From Chloranthus sessilifolius (Eukaryota > Streptophyta > Magnoliopsida > Chloranthales > Chloranthaceae), in NCBI GenBank assembly GCA_021018995.1, contig CM037590.1:84662097-84726096 (forward strand): DNA of 64,000 bases, in the 5' to 3' direction. Every line of letters begins with the position of its first letter. Within the stretch, counting starts at the first letter, position 1. The translations under genes and the position numbers were made by a program. Under the pieces are notes generated by a model. That model saw only the letters and a program-made list of their open reading frames with translations. It made no database searches and was not told the origin of the DNA. This document shows positions 33,600 through 45,519 of this stretch, one piece after another.

Positions 33600-35670
33600 T
33601 CCCTGTTCTCCCCTCCCTATTTTGTCTGTTCTTAGGCTTTTATTTTTTCTCTTTTTGTAAATCTTTTTGTAATCTTTTTCAATTCTAATGAATTTTTCTT
33701 TTTATTCTATACTGTTCAGTTTCCCATCTTTGCTTAGTTCTCTTTCGCTGCTCTTCTGTATTTTTGTTTGTCTTCTTGTGTGTTTATTTGTTCTATATGG
33801 AATCTACTGCACTTTCTCACCTTTGAACCAGTGAGGACACTGCTCCCCATGGTTTGGGGGTGTGGCAGGGTAGGTCTGCCAATAGAATAGTTAATTTTAG
33901 TTCAGTAATGGTGGTATAACTGGGATGCATAAAGTCAATTTCCACCTAACTTGATACAATGAGGAAATTGGTGAAAAAATTAAAATATTTTTGTAGACTT
34001 TTCGAAACTGAAAATGTTAAAATCTTGACACCACCATGAAGCTAACATAAGAAAATTTTTTAGTTAGTACTCAGTGAACCTAAGAGGAGTGAAACAAATG
34101 AAAATATACCCCATGGGTTAATTTGAGGACCATACATAGTGAGATTTGGCCCATCATTTTCTTTTGAAGAGTATTTTTTTGGCATTATTGATGCTCTAAG
34201 GATTGATTAAGTCAAGACCTTTTCACTAGAAGTTAGGCATCTCCAAATCAAAACTGATTGACATCACTCATGATACTAAGGAAATGATCCAGGGCCTTCA
34301 TTTGGACAGTTTGAGCCTAAAAATCCAACCTTTTAAAAACTGTCATTTTGCATACACTAGTTGAGCCTTAAAAATCCTACTTTTCTTTGACAAACACCAG
34401 AATACTTGCACCTTAACCTCATGACCTGATTCAACCTCACCCTCACTCTGAGAATTCAGAAGGTAAAGGAGAAGGAGCTAAAGATAGTGAGAATGGTCCA
34501 ATATTTTGTGGAAGGTGAAGAAAAGCAACTTATGAACAACAGTGTATTAATGGTATTTGTGTAGCAGTTCATCATAAAAAAATTATAAAAAGATTGAATA
34601 AAAATAAAAAGAGAAAAAGAAAGAGAAGTCTAGAGAAGAACATCATCTGAAAATTGAAAAGAAGAGGAGAAGCTGGCTACTTTGATTCTGGAATATATCA
34701 AGAAAGATGAAGTTTTGCTGAAATGAAGGTTGTGAAGTGTATTAATGGTATTTGTGTAGTAGTTCATCATAAAAAAATCATAAAAAGATTGAATAAAAAT
34801 AAAAAGAGAAAAAGAAAGAGAAGTCTAGAGAAGAACATCATCTGAAAATTGAAAAGAAGAGGAGAAGCTGGCTACTTTGATTCTGGAATATATCAAGAAA
34901 GATGAAGTTTTGCTGAAATGAAGGTTGTGAAGTCATGAATCACTCCTTACCTTGCTGATTTCTTAATTTTAATTCCCTTTTTACTCCTTGATTCTTTATA
35001 TCCCTCACCCATAAGCCACATTACAACCCATTTAAAAAGACCTTGTAGATCCAAAGTGAAATGAGCTGTCATGTGGAGATGAGGAGTGGCCCAATCTATG
35101 GTGAAAAGTCATGAGGATGTCAGAAATTAGAAGCTTTGCCTATGCTCATGCTTGCAGGCCCATTTAGGGTCTGTAACTGCTCTTGAGCTGTTTTGAATGT
35201 GAACACTCTCAGATTGTCAATATTGAGAGATAGCCCTGGTAAGAATTGGGTCTGAATTTAAACCTCATTGGGGTTGTATCCAACTTGAATTTTGAATTTA
35301 AGGCAAGCTGGGTACTGATTTGTACACATTGAATTTCTAATGTAAAATGAATGGTGGTGATGCAAACACATGTTAACTGTTGAGTTTTAAATGGCCTGCA
35401 ACACTACTGTAGTTTCCTCTAAGTGTTAAAGAATGGGTGTGGAATGAAGCTTTATACATTGAAATTTGTGTTGTCATTAACTGCACTATACTTAACTGTT
35501 CTAATGGTGAAGTTTTTGGGTATCTTCACTGAAAACCCTCAGGAGACTTCACTCCTCCACTAGGGATCACCTAGGGGTTTAAAAGGCTTGGTACATATGC
35601 TAAATGTACCTGTGATCCCTACGAAAGTGGAATTTAATTAGTTAAAGCTTTGCTAAGGGACTAGCAAAGA
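33600..35670 (+). repeat. 3' UTR of Athila B with a 195-base tandem duplication
   Basis: No coding frame is supported. It is collinear with the A 3' UTR (41495 down to 39712). Copies at 34541-34735 and 34736-34930 are almost identical (about two differences), so this duplication is much younger than the element's LTR divergence suggests, or has been homogenised. A has only one copy. The conserved block is at 35517-35640. Confidence 0.85.
35517..35640 (+). other. Conserved Athila 3' UTR block (copy in B)
   Basis: Counterpart of 205-335 in D. AACCCT and AGGGGTT at its borders and AGGAG/CTCCT inside can pair. Confidence 0.7.
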
Positions 35671-35685
35671 TTAGGTTTGGGGGTG
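35671..35685 (+). other. Polypurine tract of Athila B
   Basis: AGGTTTGGGGGTG directly precedes the 3' LTR start TGTTAAGACC. Confidence 0.75.
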
Positions 35686-38153
35686 TGTTAAGACCTGAGA
35701 AGTACCACTTTTCACCCCTTAACTTAATCTCTGTTAGACCCTTAGTCATTTAATAAATGACTGTTAAGACAATTTTGTAGGTAATAAGCAGAAGCTGCAA
35801 ATAAGCCCCTAACCATGCCATGAAGCCTACTGTTGCCCCAGAAGTTCCTCAGAAGAAAGAAGCTTGAACCAAGACAGAGAATTGGCTGTAGCATAGGCAC
35901 AGCAAAGCAGAAACAAGTCAAGAAGAATGCCTCACGCAGATGTCGCAGGGTTCAATTGAATCAGAAAGAATGCTTCGCGCAGTTGTCGCGGGCTTCTGAA
36001 GGGAGCACACCAACTGGTCGTGTAGTCTTTGTGCCGTTCGCGCGCAGATGGATGTCAGCAGGGAGTAAAAAGCATACTTCACGCAGTTCTCGCGAGTCTC
36101 AGTCATAAGTGCTTGAGGAGCACTCGCGCAGCCTCGCATAGCTCAAGAAATGAGTCTTCAATCTTTGCGCAATTCACTGAAGAGAGAGGGCTTCAGGCAC
36201 TCCTGCACGTAGCTGTCGCACAGTTGCCGCGGGATACAAACTTTCAAGGAACTGCTCACGCGATCCAAAAGCCCATGCATATTGTTTCTTCGCGAGGATC
36301 ACCGCGGGATTCATCAAGGAATGAGTCACGTGCGTAATTCCCACACCATTCAAATGGAAAGAGCAATCCCGCGATGACCAGCGCATCCCTGCGATGACCA
36401 AAGTACCAATCCCACGATGGCAAGAGCTTCAAGTCAAATCAACCCTGCGACGCTAATTCTATCATGCGATAAGACCTACAAAGCCTTTCTACCTAGCGAG
36501 GCTCGGGTTCTTAACTTCTCCCCCACTTCTGCAGGGGCAGTCTAGGAACTTCCAACAACTAGGGCATGCACTCCAATGATCCAATCTCTGTGCACATGCC
36601 TCAAGGCATCCAAGGAACACAAATGGGCCATGATAGCATTGATAAATTAGGATTTTCCTAACCCTAATTCTCACAGAGCTGACTGCTATATAAGCTTAAG
36701 CCTAGTTTAGGTTTACGGGACTCGTCTTCTGTACTCCTTAAAACCAACTGTAGAATTACAGTAGGCTAAGGTTAGGGTTTAGGTAGTTTCTTTTTCCTTT
36801 TTTCTTCTCTCCATAGTCCAGCACTTGCTGGCTATGCCTTTGTATGTCTATATGGAATAGTTTTAATGGATTTTATAATAGGATTTTATGCATGTATAGG
36901 ACTGTTGTTTTGTGAGTTGTTCTGTACAAGGCTGCTGCCTTGAGGTCCTCCATTGCTAAGTTGTATTGTAAGAAATGGAGGATTGCTTTTAAGGTTTTAC
37001 TTAGATCTAAGTGACCTGTGTGTCCAGGTTAGGCACATTGTAGGCCTAGCCCCACCACAGAATCCACTAAATCTGAATCCCCATGGGAGCTTGTGCTGGT
37101 AGCCTTGTGAACATGGTGGTGGCAGCAATGTTCTTGTTCTGTCTTAGACCTCTGTGCGGAGGATAGCCTCTGTGGATAGTCTGTGACCATTCAAGTGGAC
37201 AGGTTATAGCCCTAGGGTGAGGCCAGTCCACAGATCTAAGACAGATCCTTCTTCTCTGCACTTGTGCTTGTAGCCTTGTGAGAGATTGTACAGAGACAGA
37301 CTTCCCCGTATTTGTATAGACCCACCAGCAGATGGCAGATCTGATCTGGCTGTAGAGATTGTAGGCTTGTGACTGGATCACTGCTGTCTTTCTAAAGCAG
37401 TGAACAGCTAAGCTTCAAAGCTAGTACTCAAACTCTTTCTGGTTCTGTGTGTCCAGGCTAGTGCACATTGCAGGCCTAGCCCTACACACAGAACTTTAGA
37501 GGTTGAGGTTCCTATGGATTCTTGAGCTGGTAGCCTGGAAGAAGTAGTGCCTATAATGATAAACTTGTTCTGACCCATCTCTGGATTGTGGTTCCCCTAG
37601 TGGATAGTCTGTGACCATTTAAGTGGACAGGTTATAGCCATAAGGGATTGGATCATGGCACAGGGCTCAGTTGGATCCTTTCTCCTCTTTGGTGATAATG
37701 TAGCCATTGGACAGGATTTCTATAGCAACAGATCTGAGTCTGAGTTATAAGACCCTCAGATTTGTACGTAGTAGCTTACTTCTCACCCTTTTATATTTTT
37801 TTTCTCACACTCCATCATTCTTCCCAACCATTTCTGTAGTTTAGCCATTAGGTTACCTCAGGATTTAGAAAATAGTGACCTTAAATCCCCTTTCATTTAG
37901 GATTGCCAGATCTGTAGCCAGATCTGGAGGGCCTACTAAAGATAGCTCCCTTGGAGCTTTAGTTCAACTTTCCCTGTGGGACAAACACATACTTATTAAA
38001 ACATGCTACAACAGGCCCTGTATCTTGCAGGACTATGTATTTTTAAGCTTGCTGCTCCGTAGTTTTCAATCCACCTTTGATTTATTTTCACTAACCCCAT
38101 TCTTATCACTGTCTCCAATAAAGTCAGTAGCAAGCCCTTAAAATACTTCAACA
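35686..38153 (+). repeat. 3' LTR of Athila B, complete
   Basis: 2468 bases, TGTTAAGACC to TACTTCAACA, followed by the duplicated CTTAG. It contains the motif cluster (35930-36450), TATA box (36687-36693), two hairpin boxes (37174-37216 and 37602-37646) and the terminal AGATCTGTAGCCAGATCTGG block near 37910. It shows what the 5' LTR lost beyond 37935. Confidence 0.95.
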
Positions 38154-38158
38154 CTTAG

Positions 38159-39711
38159 ATTACCTTAAGGTTATGATCTGTCCACTTTAATGGTCACAGA
38201 CCATCCTAGAGATCTCCTACAAAGCCAGAGCCTCAATTAGAACAATTAAAACCACTACAGATGCTGTAATTTCCAGGTCACAAATGCAGGAAATTATAGG
38301 GATATCAGATCCAGGGAATTTAGATGATATCCAAGAGGTCTACCAGTTAAGTGGGTGAGCTGATCGAGCAACTCCTCTACACAAATCCGATCGAGCACCA
38401 AAAGGAATCAAAAGAGCTTTAGATCTAATTAAAACATTAAAAATGACATTTACATTGCAATCAAACTCGCTTTACAATAAAATGCTCTCAGATCTGTAGT
38501 CTGTGCAACAATTAACCCCAGCAACACTCCTAACCTTACTCAATCACAGATCTAACTCACTCCTTACTGCTCCTAGGGAATTAGCCAACCATGGTTGGGC
38601 TAAAAGAAGGAAAATAGAATCTCACTGCAAGCTTTGATCTCCAGGAAATTGTTCAGAATTTCGATCTTTTTCAATGGCAATTGGGGATCTCTATATATAG
38701 CTTTCTCCTCTGTTTTTCTTGCCAAAAATCCCTTTTAGAAGGTCGTCAGAGTTTGTTAGAGTTCTGTTAAAGCACGTGGGTCAGTTAGGGCTTTCTAGGG
38801 CATCTTTTAGAACCTCGCGTCGGTCACCAAAGTGCCTCGATTTACATGCAACAGGTTACCAAATCTCAGCGTGTGCATAGCATAGTTTCTGAGGAGTTCA
38901 GCACACGATTTCAATAGGTTGGAGAAGCTTCTGACAGGTTAAAAGTAAGCTTATAGCCCCTTTCGATAGGTTCCCTGGTCTCTTCGATCGGTACCGATAG
39001 GATGAATTTTCTCTTTGAAGCTTCAGGGTCCTCAACCCATTATCTGGAGTATTTGATAGGTTGGCTGAGTAGTTCGATAGGTCTAGAGGTCCTTTTCGAC
39101 AGGTTCAGCTCTGCATGCCGTCATCCCGATAGGTTGGCTCTTATTTCTATCGAAAGGCTTAAGTATCATTCGATAAGTTCAATTCCAGTGTCTTCATTTC
39201 GATAGGTTTAGGAAGGCTTCGACAGGTTCTCTTTTTCTCCTCAGGTAAGCTTTCGATAGGATGAGCTTTCTCTTTCATTCATCTGCTTGATAGGTTTAGG
39301 GATCCTGTCGAATCCCTCACTTCAGCACATGTCTTCCTTTTTCTGCCTTCAGATCCTATCGAGCCCTTCTCCAACTACACGCTTCTCTTTTATCCTTTAG
39401 CTCCTATTGAAATCTTCCAGATGCCCTTTGGATAGGTTGTTTTAAGACCTGTCTTCACTCCCTTTCCTTTGTTCTGCTGCAGCCATGCATTCCAAGGGCT
39501 CAGTGATGTGCTGCCCTCTGGTGTGTTGTTGCTGGGTCTACATAGTGCTGAGAGATGGCTTCTTTGTGGGCATTCTTAAGTGGTTTTCTGCATTATTATC
39601 AGCTTTCACTACTATCTACAAAAGGCACTCAACAGAGGCTTATTAGTGTGCTCACAGGTCTTTCAATGATCAGGTTAAAGGGTGAAAAGTGGTATTTTTC
39701 ACCACTTAACA
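38159..39711 (-). repeat. 3' LTR of Athila A, proximal part
   Basis: Continues the LTR begun at 20478. On the minus strand the LTR starts TGTTAAGTGGTG at 39711. TATA box (TATATATAG) at 38691-38699, AACCTRTCGAA-type cluster at 38880-39440, hairpin box at 38162-38206. It differs from the 5' LTR at roughly one base in thirteen in the block compared (38200-38410). Confidence 0.93.
38880..39440 (-). repeat. AACCTRTCGAA motif cluster in U3 of the A 3' LTR
   Basis: On the plus strand it reads TTCGATAGGTT / TTCGACAGGTT, about fifteen to twenty copies, irregularly spaced. The 5' LTR equivalent is 46858-47400. Confidence 0.75.
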
Positions 39712-41495
39712 CACCCCCAAACCTAAGCTTTGGTAGTCCCTGAGCAAAGGAGAGTTAAAATGAATTAAAAATGCCACTTTCGTAGGGAGCACAAATGAAT
39801 TTAGCCTATGCATCAAGCCTTTTGAACCCCTAGGTGATCCTTAGTGGAGGAGTGAAGTCTCCTGAGGGTTTTTAGTGAAGGTATCCACAAACTTCTCCAA
39901 TACAACTTAGTTAATATTAGTGAAACCTGTTAAAGCAGAGTTTAAGCAAATCAAATAAATTCACATCATGCCCATTCATTAAAGGAATTTCAACAGAAAA
40001 AACATCCATTTGAAGATATGAAAGTCTGCTGAAATCTCTTCATCACCACTCAGTTTGTGTCAAAGCGTTTCTCTTAAAATTTTGATGCATAACTCACCAT
40101 CAATTTGAGGATCTTGTTCAGATACTTCCCCCATCAACTAGATTTCAGAACCAAGTCTCATCAGGGCTGTTCACTAATCAGTACAGAGAAGAGGTGTAAA
40201 TCATATCACTCAGCTCAAGAGCAGTTACAACCCTCAAATAGGGCTGCAAGCAGGAGCATAGGCATTGCTTGAATTTCTGACTTTTCCAGCTCTTTACACC
40301 ATAGATTAAGCAAATTCTCATCTCCACATGACGGCTCAATCCACTTTCAGATCAGTAAGGGCTTTTTATTTGGGTTCTAATGTGGCTTAGGGATGAGGTT
40401 TGTGAAAGAGCACAAGGAGTAAATAGGGTTCAAACTTGAGAAATCAGTAAAGGTAAGGAGGTGATCTAGACTCCTTCTTTAATTCAGCACAATTCCATCT
40501 ACTTCTTGAATTTTCAGAGCCAAAGTGGTCAGCTTCTTCTCTTCCTTTCAGTTTTTCAATGAAATGACTTCTCTTTCTCATTCTTTTGCTCTCTTTAAAA
40601 AAAAAAAAAAACATAATACCACAAATACCACCAACTGTGTTTTTTCTTTCTTTCAACCTGATTTAAGACCTTGCTCCTCTAACCTTGCTCCTCCTTCCTC
40701 TTCCTGATTTCTCAGATTGAGGGTGAACTGAAATAGGTCAAAAGGTTTTGGGTTTAGAATTTCTGGTTTTCATCAAAGAAAATTGGGGCTTTTAAGGCTC
40801 AAGTGGTGTGCATCAAGGGCAGTTCAATGGTGGGGAATTTTAGGCTCAAACTATCCAAGAGATGGCCTTACTTCATGTCTTTCATGTTATGAATGCTGTC
40901 AAGCTTGTTTCAATTTGGATTTGCTTAACTTCTAGTGGTCAAGATTAAGTCCAGTCAGCTCTCAAAGCAGAAGAAATTGCCAAGACACTCTTTAAAGAAA
41001 TTTTCAGGCCCAATTCTCACTGGGTAAGGCCTTCCATCCAAATTTCTGGGGGGTATCCTCACAGTCTCTTCTCATTTCTGGTTTACTACACATCAACAAT
41101 TTTCTTAAAAAATTCTTGACATTTGCTTCATGAAAGATATTAAAATTTCAACTTGCTTCAGTTGCAAATGGTTTTTAAGTTTCCTTAACATCAATTATGA
41201 GGTGAATTCATTCTCTTTTCAATTATTCCTTTTCAACTTAGCTGCACTACAATTAACTAGTTTATTGGCATCCATACCACACCCCCAAACCTAAAGTAAA
41301 CAGTGTCCCCACTGTTCTTAGCAGAATGGGTTTAGTGGTGCAGACATCCAGAGAAAATAAACGGAACAAGAAATAAATAGAGAAGCAACAAATGAAATGA
41401 ACAAAACATTTTATTACAAATAACTGAAGATAGATATGTGGACAAAATCTCCTTTGGAAAAAAAGAAAAAAGTCCCCCCTGGCTCAGGGATATCC
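39712..41495 (-). other. 3' UTR and polypurine tract of Athila A
   Basis: On the minus strand TTAGGTTTGGGGGTG (39712-39726) precedes the LTR. The conserved block lies at 39774-39905. The rest matches the B 3' UTR at low identity and has no supported gene. A run of 15 A lies at about 40598-40612. Confidence 0.8.
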
Positions 41496-41786
41496 TCAGC
41501 CTGCATCAGGTGGAAGAGGAACTGCAAGCCGAGGAAAAGAGTGGGATCGGGGCGGTGGGGTGGTGGATGAGGATGAGGATGACGGGGGGGAAACAACCGG
41601 TGAGTCAGTCTTCTACCTCTTCTTCTCCCTCTTTAGGTTTATCTTTTTCTCCTTGGCGAGGATTCTCTGTACCTCATCATATTTATCCCAGATAAATTAA
41701 AGAGGACCAGGCTCAACCGGTGGTGGTGGTGGTGGCCAGACTGGGAAGAACTTGGTGGGCAAATCTTGAGGTTTGTCGTCTGCCAT
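41496..41786 (-). pseudogene. Small conserved Athila 3' ORF in A
   Basis: Homolog of the 79-codon frame at 33363 in B. From ATG 41786 it reads MADDKPQDLPTKFFPVW, then WDKYDEVQRILAKEKK and a Lys/Arg-rich segment, then a Pro/Ser-rich end, up to TGA at 41496 (97 codons). Two in-frame stops interrupt it (TAA at 41697-41699, where B has CAA, and a TAG after the KREKKR motif). TTAAATATT lies at 41851-41858, 65 bases upstream of the ATG. Many differences from B are at third codon positions, which fits past protein constraint; I have not computed a ratio. Confidence 0.65.
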
Positions 41787-42049
41787 GAGTGTGGGTTGGA
41801 AAAGCTGGGCCGGTTAGGGGGGAATGGATGTGTAAGGACTGGATGAAGCCAATATTTAAGGTGCATGGGCATTGGAATATGAAATGATGCAATAAAAGTG
41901 GCGCATTCTTCCAGGCTTGGGAAATGGAGCGTGAACTGGATGATGGACTAAATTTAGGAGGGGAGATTAAGTTAAGGAGGCATGCGCCATAAATGCTTAA
42001 ACACTGAGAGAGGGTTAGGTATTCAGGAAGTGCACAGGACAAAGCTACC

Positions 42050-42380
42050 TTATCGATACAGGTGTGAAAAACGATGTCGATAGGATGACGAGAATGGTGG
42101 CGATAGGTCAATGTGTCCTATCGAAGACTTGGCAGGCAAAGCTTACAAAAGGTACACTACGATAGGATCTCGACAGGTGGAACCTTCCTTTCGATAGGTT
42201 GGAACTCAATGCGATTCGTCATTTCAATAGGTTCCGATAGGTACCCAGAACCTATGAAAAAGTTTTTATTGCCTTATTTAACCTATTGAGGGGTTGGTTT
42301 CACCTATCGTCAAGGCTCAGTGTCCCTCGAAAACGTCCAGAATCCTATCGAAATCATCAACCGTCTTATCGAAGGGGTTC
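42050..42380 (-). repeat. AACCTRTCGAA motif cluster inside Athila A
   Basis: About ten copies (CGATAGGTT and CCTATCGA on the plus strand, both orientations) between the end of the protease tail and the small ORF. Same motif as in A's own LTRs, not the type found in B. 42381-42627 holds nothing recognisable apart from A-rich runs. Confidence 0.75.
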
Positions 42381-42627
42381 TAAAAGCCAATAGTTGGATA
42401 TTTGAGTGTAGTGCTCAGTTGATGTGGTACCCCATGGTTAGATTCACTTATGAACAGCTCCCATTACCTCAGGACAGCTGAGAATGATGGTCTAGTATTG
42501 AGCATGGTAGTTTTGTTGTTTTCTTTTTTTATTATTGTAAAGAAAAGGGATCAAATGACAACTAAGTAAAAATCTACAAAAAAAAAAAAGAGTATGGTAC
42601 ATATGATACATACTGACTGCAATGGTT

Positions 42628-43600
42628 AATCTGGCGGGTCTGGAAGGTCCATGGTTTCCTCAGGCTCATCAAACGTGGCATTTTTCATGGATCTTTTCCT
42701 CAGCCAGTGCCCATTTCCTGGGTGCAGTTTTCCATCTATGAACTAAACATTTTCCTGCACCAACCTATGTGGATTATTATGCATCACTTTCTTTTGGGCA
42801 GTAATGGAAAAGCAGGCCTCTTCAGGAGAGGGTTGATAGCCAGTCTTATACACATTCAGCTTGACCTTCATGTTTCCAAATGAGACTTCCATGATTCCAT
42901 ACCTGCATTGTATGTGAGCATTTACAGTGGCCATGAAGGGTCTGCCTAGAATCACAGATATGGAAGAAGGCACAATTGCTTGGTTCCATGTCCAATACCA
43001 AAAAGTCAGCAGGATAGAAGAATTTGTCAATTTTAACCAAAATATCCTCAATTATTCCCACAGGTTTCCTTTCAGATCTGTCAGCCAGCTGTAAGACCAC
43101 TTGTGTGGGCTTTAACTTTCCTAGGCCCAGCTTCTCATATATTGAATATGGAAGCAAATTTACACTGGCTCCCAGATCTAATAAGGCCTTGTCAATGGTG
43201 TGATCCCCGATGATGCAGGGGATTGTGGGGGTTCCAGGGTCTTGGAATTTGGTTGGGGTTGCAATCGACAAAATTTGTTTCACTTTTTCTGCTGAAAAGA
43301 CTTTCATGGATGTGTATCCTGGATTGTCTTTTATGGGTACATAGTTTTTTTAAGAACTTGACATAGGCTGGGACTTGTTTAATGGCATCAAGCAAAGGCA
43401 GATTAATCTTTACTTGTTTGAAAGTCTCCACCTTTTCCTCAATTTTACCTTGCCCTTTGTTGAAAGGGGAAGGTGCCTGTAGTGCCTTAGGAAATGGCAG
43501 GTGTGGGGGTGCTCCCTCACTTGCAGCCTTAGCCAATGGGGTCTCTTTCTTTTTGAGTTTTTTCTTTTCTTGAGGATCCTCTTTGTCCTCTTTATTCACA
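42628..43600 (-). pseudogene. pol: Athila A protease and short C-terminal tail
   Basis: TFKQVKINLPLLDAIKQVPA leads into ATPTKFQDPGTPTIPCIIGD and the retropepsin motif KALLDLGASVNLLPYSIY, then DFLVLDM and (after a frameshift near 42970) ILGRPFMATVNAHIQCRYG and MEVSFGNMKVKLNVY. Beyond a TAG at 42743 the same frame goes on for 38 codons (IDGKLHPGNGHW to DLPDPPD) and stops. Where B continues with RT, A has this unrelated tail, so the RT/IN region was lost by a deletion ending here. Two frameshifts (near 43350 and 42970) and the TAG inactivate it. Confidence 0.88.
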
Positions 43601-43605
43601 GTTGA

Positions 43606-45206
43606 TTATTCCTGCAAGTCCACCATTGGTGGTCTTTGTTGTGTTTTAGGAGAAATCACTCCATTCTCTTCCTCCAAGCTTTTCATAGGCTCACGGCCCA
43701 CTTGATTGTCCACTAGCCTACCACTTCTCAAAGTTGTAACAGATTTGGCTTCCTCATAAGTGGAGGAAACTTTACCCACTACAAACTGCCTCCGTAGATT
43801 GTCCTGTGGTTGGCTAGGCAACCTTCCTCCCTATCTCCTAGTCAGAGCATTAGGCAGCTGACCAAGTTGATCCTCTATCTTTTTGATGCTCTGGTTGTGA
43901 GAGTGTACAGTTTGGGTCAAGGTGTTCAAGCTCTGTAATGAAGATAGAACTTGTTCCTCAAAAGATGGTGTTCTCACAGCTGGAGTAGGTGCAACTTACT
44001 GCACAGGAGGAGCTACATGTTGAGCCATGGGTTCTCGTCTTCGAGGTAGTGGGGCATAACCTTCTCGATAAGTGAGCATTTACATGGGGCATGGGCTGCT
44101 TTGGGCTGCAATCTTGTCTCCACCTTAGATTAGGGTGGTTCCTCCATTGATACCCAACAGCAGGCTGCTGTCCCATAAGACTGAGCTGCAGTCACATGCT
44201 CTATTATAAAATCAGGAAATTGGTCAGCAGATGGGCATTCTTCCATGGGATGAGCAGGGGACTGGCATATGGCACATGCCTCCTCCACTCTAGCTGCCAC
44301 AGGTGACTGCATTGCTCCCATCAGCCTATCAAATTTCAGAGTTAAGCTATCCACTTTCCTTTCCAACTCACTTGGCACACTCACTTCATATATCTTTCCT
44401 CTTGAGGTGTTCTCTTTCATCAGTTTAGGAGGCTCTAGATCTCTTGCTAAGGTTTCCCTTTGCATAGAGTTCTCATTGATGATGTCAAAGAGCTCCCATG
44501 CCTCCTCAGCAGTTTTATGGAGATAGGTGCCACCATAGGAGGCATCTATCATATCTCTGCTTTTAGCATCAATTCCCTGGTAAAAGCTTTGAACCAATTG
44601 CCATTCAAGGATTTGATGGTGGGGGCATTTCTTGAGGAGTTCCTTAAATCTCTCTCAGGATTGATGAAAGTCTTTAGTTGGATCTTGGGTAAAAGAGATG
44701 GTACCCTTCCTCAACTGACTGGTCTTTGACATAGGAAAGAATTTTGCCAAAAACTGACATTGGAGATCACTCCAGGACTGAATACTGTTAGGTGGAAGCA
44801 GGGACAACCAGGTCCTGGCTCTGTCCTTTAATGAAAAAGGAAAGAGCCTCATCCTAGTTGCCTCCTCCCCCAAATCTGTGATGTTGAAGGTAGTGCACAG
44901 TCCTAAGAATTCGTCTATATGCTTATAAGGGTCCTCCTTGGTCAGGCCATGAAATGAGGGCAACATCTGAATGATGGAAGATTTGATTTCATAGTATCCT
45001 TGAGCAGCAGGGAACTAAATGCAGAAGGGGGAATTGTAGATCCCTAGTGCATTAAATTCCTTGAGAGTTCGAGGCTGCTGCTGCTCACCCATTTCAACAG
45101 ATTCAATTTCAATAGCTGTGGATGTAGTTGGTTTGGATCTGAGAAGTCTTTCAACCTCTGGATTTAATGGAATAATCTGAGGTTGAAGAGTTCTCCTATA
45201 CATCAC
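43606..45206 (-). pseudogene. gag: Athila A gag
   Basis: The start MYRRTLQPQIIPLNPEVERL is the usual Athila gag opening. Then SIIQMLPSFHGLTKEDPYKH, MRLFPFSLKDRARTWLSLLP, KFFPMSKTSQLRKGTISF, CPHHQILEWQLVQSFYQGID and the zinc knuckle CAICQSPAHPMEECP with all four ligands (Cys, Cys, His, Cys). After about 44130 the frame is broken, through SGRLVDNQ and the Lys-rich stretch before the protease. Stops at 45015 and 44652 split the main part. This is the best preserved gag of the window. Confidence 0.9.
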
Positions 45207-45494
45207 TCACAAATTGAATGGAGAATAAATCCTCACACAACAGAAAGAAGCAACACAACTGACTAATTAATCTAAGAAAAAAAATCAGTAGATCTGAAAA
45301 ATAAACAGGGGAAAAAGGGAAGCAAACTATAGAGCAGCCTTTAGCACGACTCTCCTCTCACTCTGTACTCAGATCTGATGGAATGCACATAAAAAATATT
45401 GAAAAATAGCAAAACTTACAAATGCAGTTAGTAAAATCAAATACACAGTTACAGATCTATAAAATAAAACTAGATCTACCAAATTCACAAACAC

Positions 45495-45514
45495 CTCTCC
45501 GACAGTGGCGCCAA
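45495..45514 (-). other. Primer-binding site of Athila A
   Basis: The minus strand reads TGGCGCCACTGTCGGAGAGG five bases after the 5' LTR end. It resembles the Athila site that matches the 3' end of tRNA-Asp, with a few transitions. Confidence 0.8.
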
Positions 45515-45519
45515 AAACT

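Larger units (their letters stand above)
21067..38153 (+). mobile_element. Athila-type element B, most complete in the window
   Basis: Target duplication CTTAG at 21062-21066 and 38154-38158. Order: 5' LTR (truncated at about 23295), gag, PR, RT-RNase H-IN, internal motif cluster, env-position ORF, small conserved ORF, 3' UTR with a 195-base duplication, polypurine tract, 3' LTR (35686-38153). The end of the 5' LTR, the primer-binding site and the gag start are missing, so this copy cannot have moved since that deletion. In a block of about 270 bases around the TATA box the two LTRs differ at roughly one base in fifteen. Confidence 0.95.
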
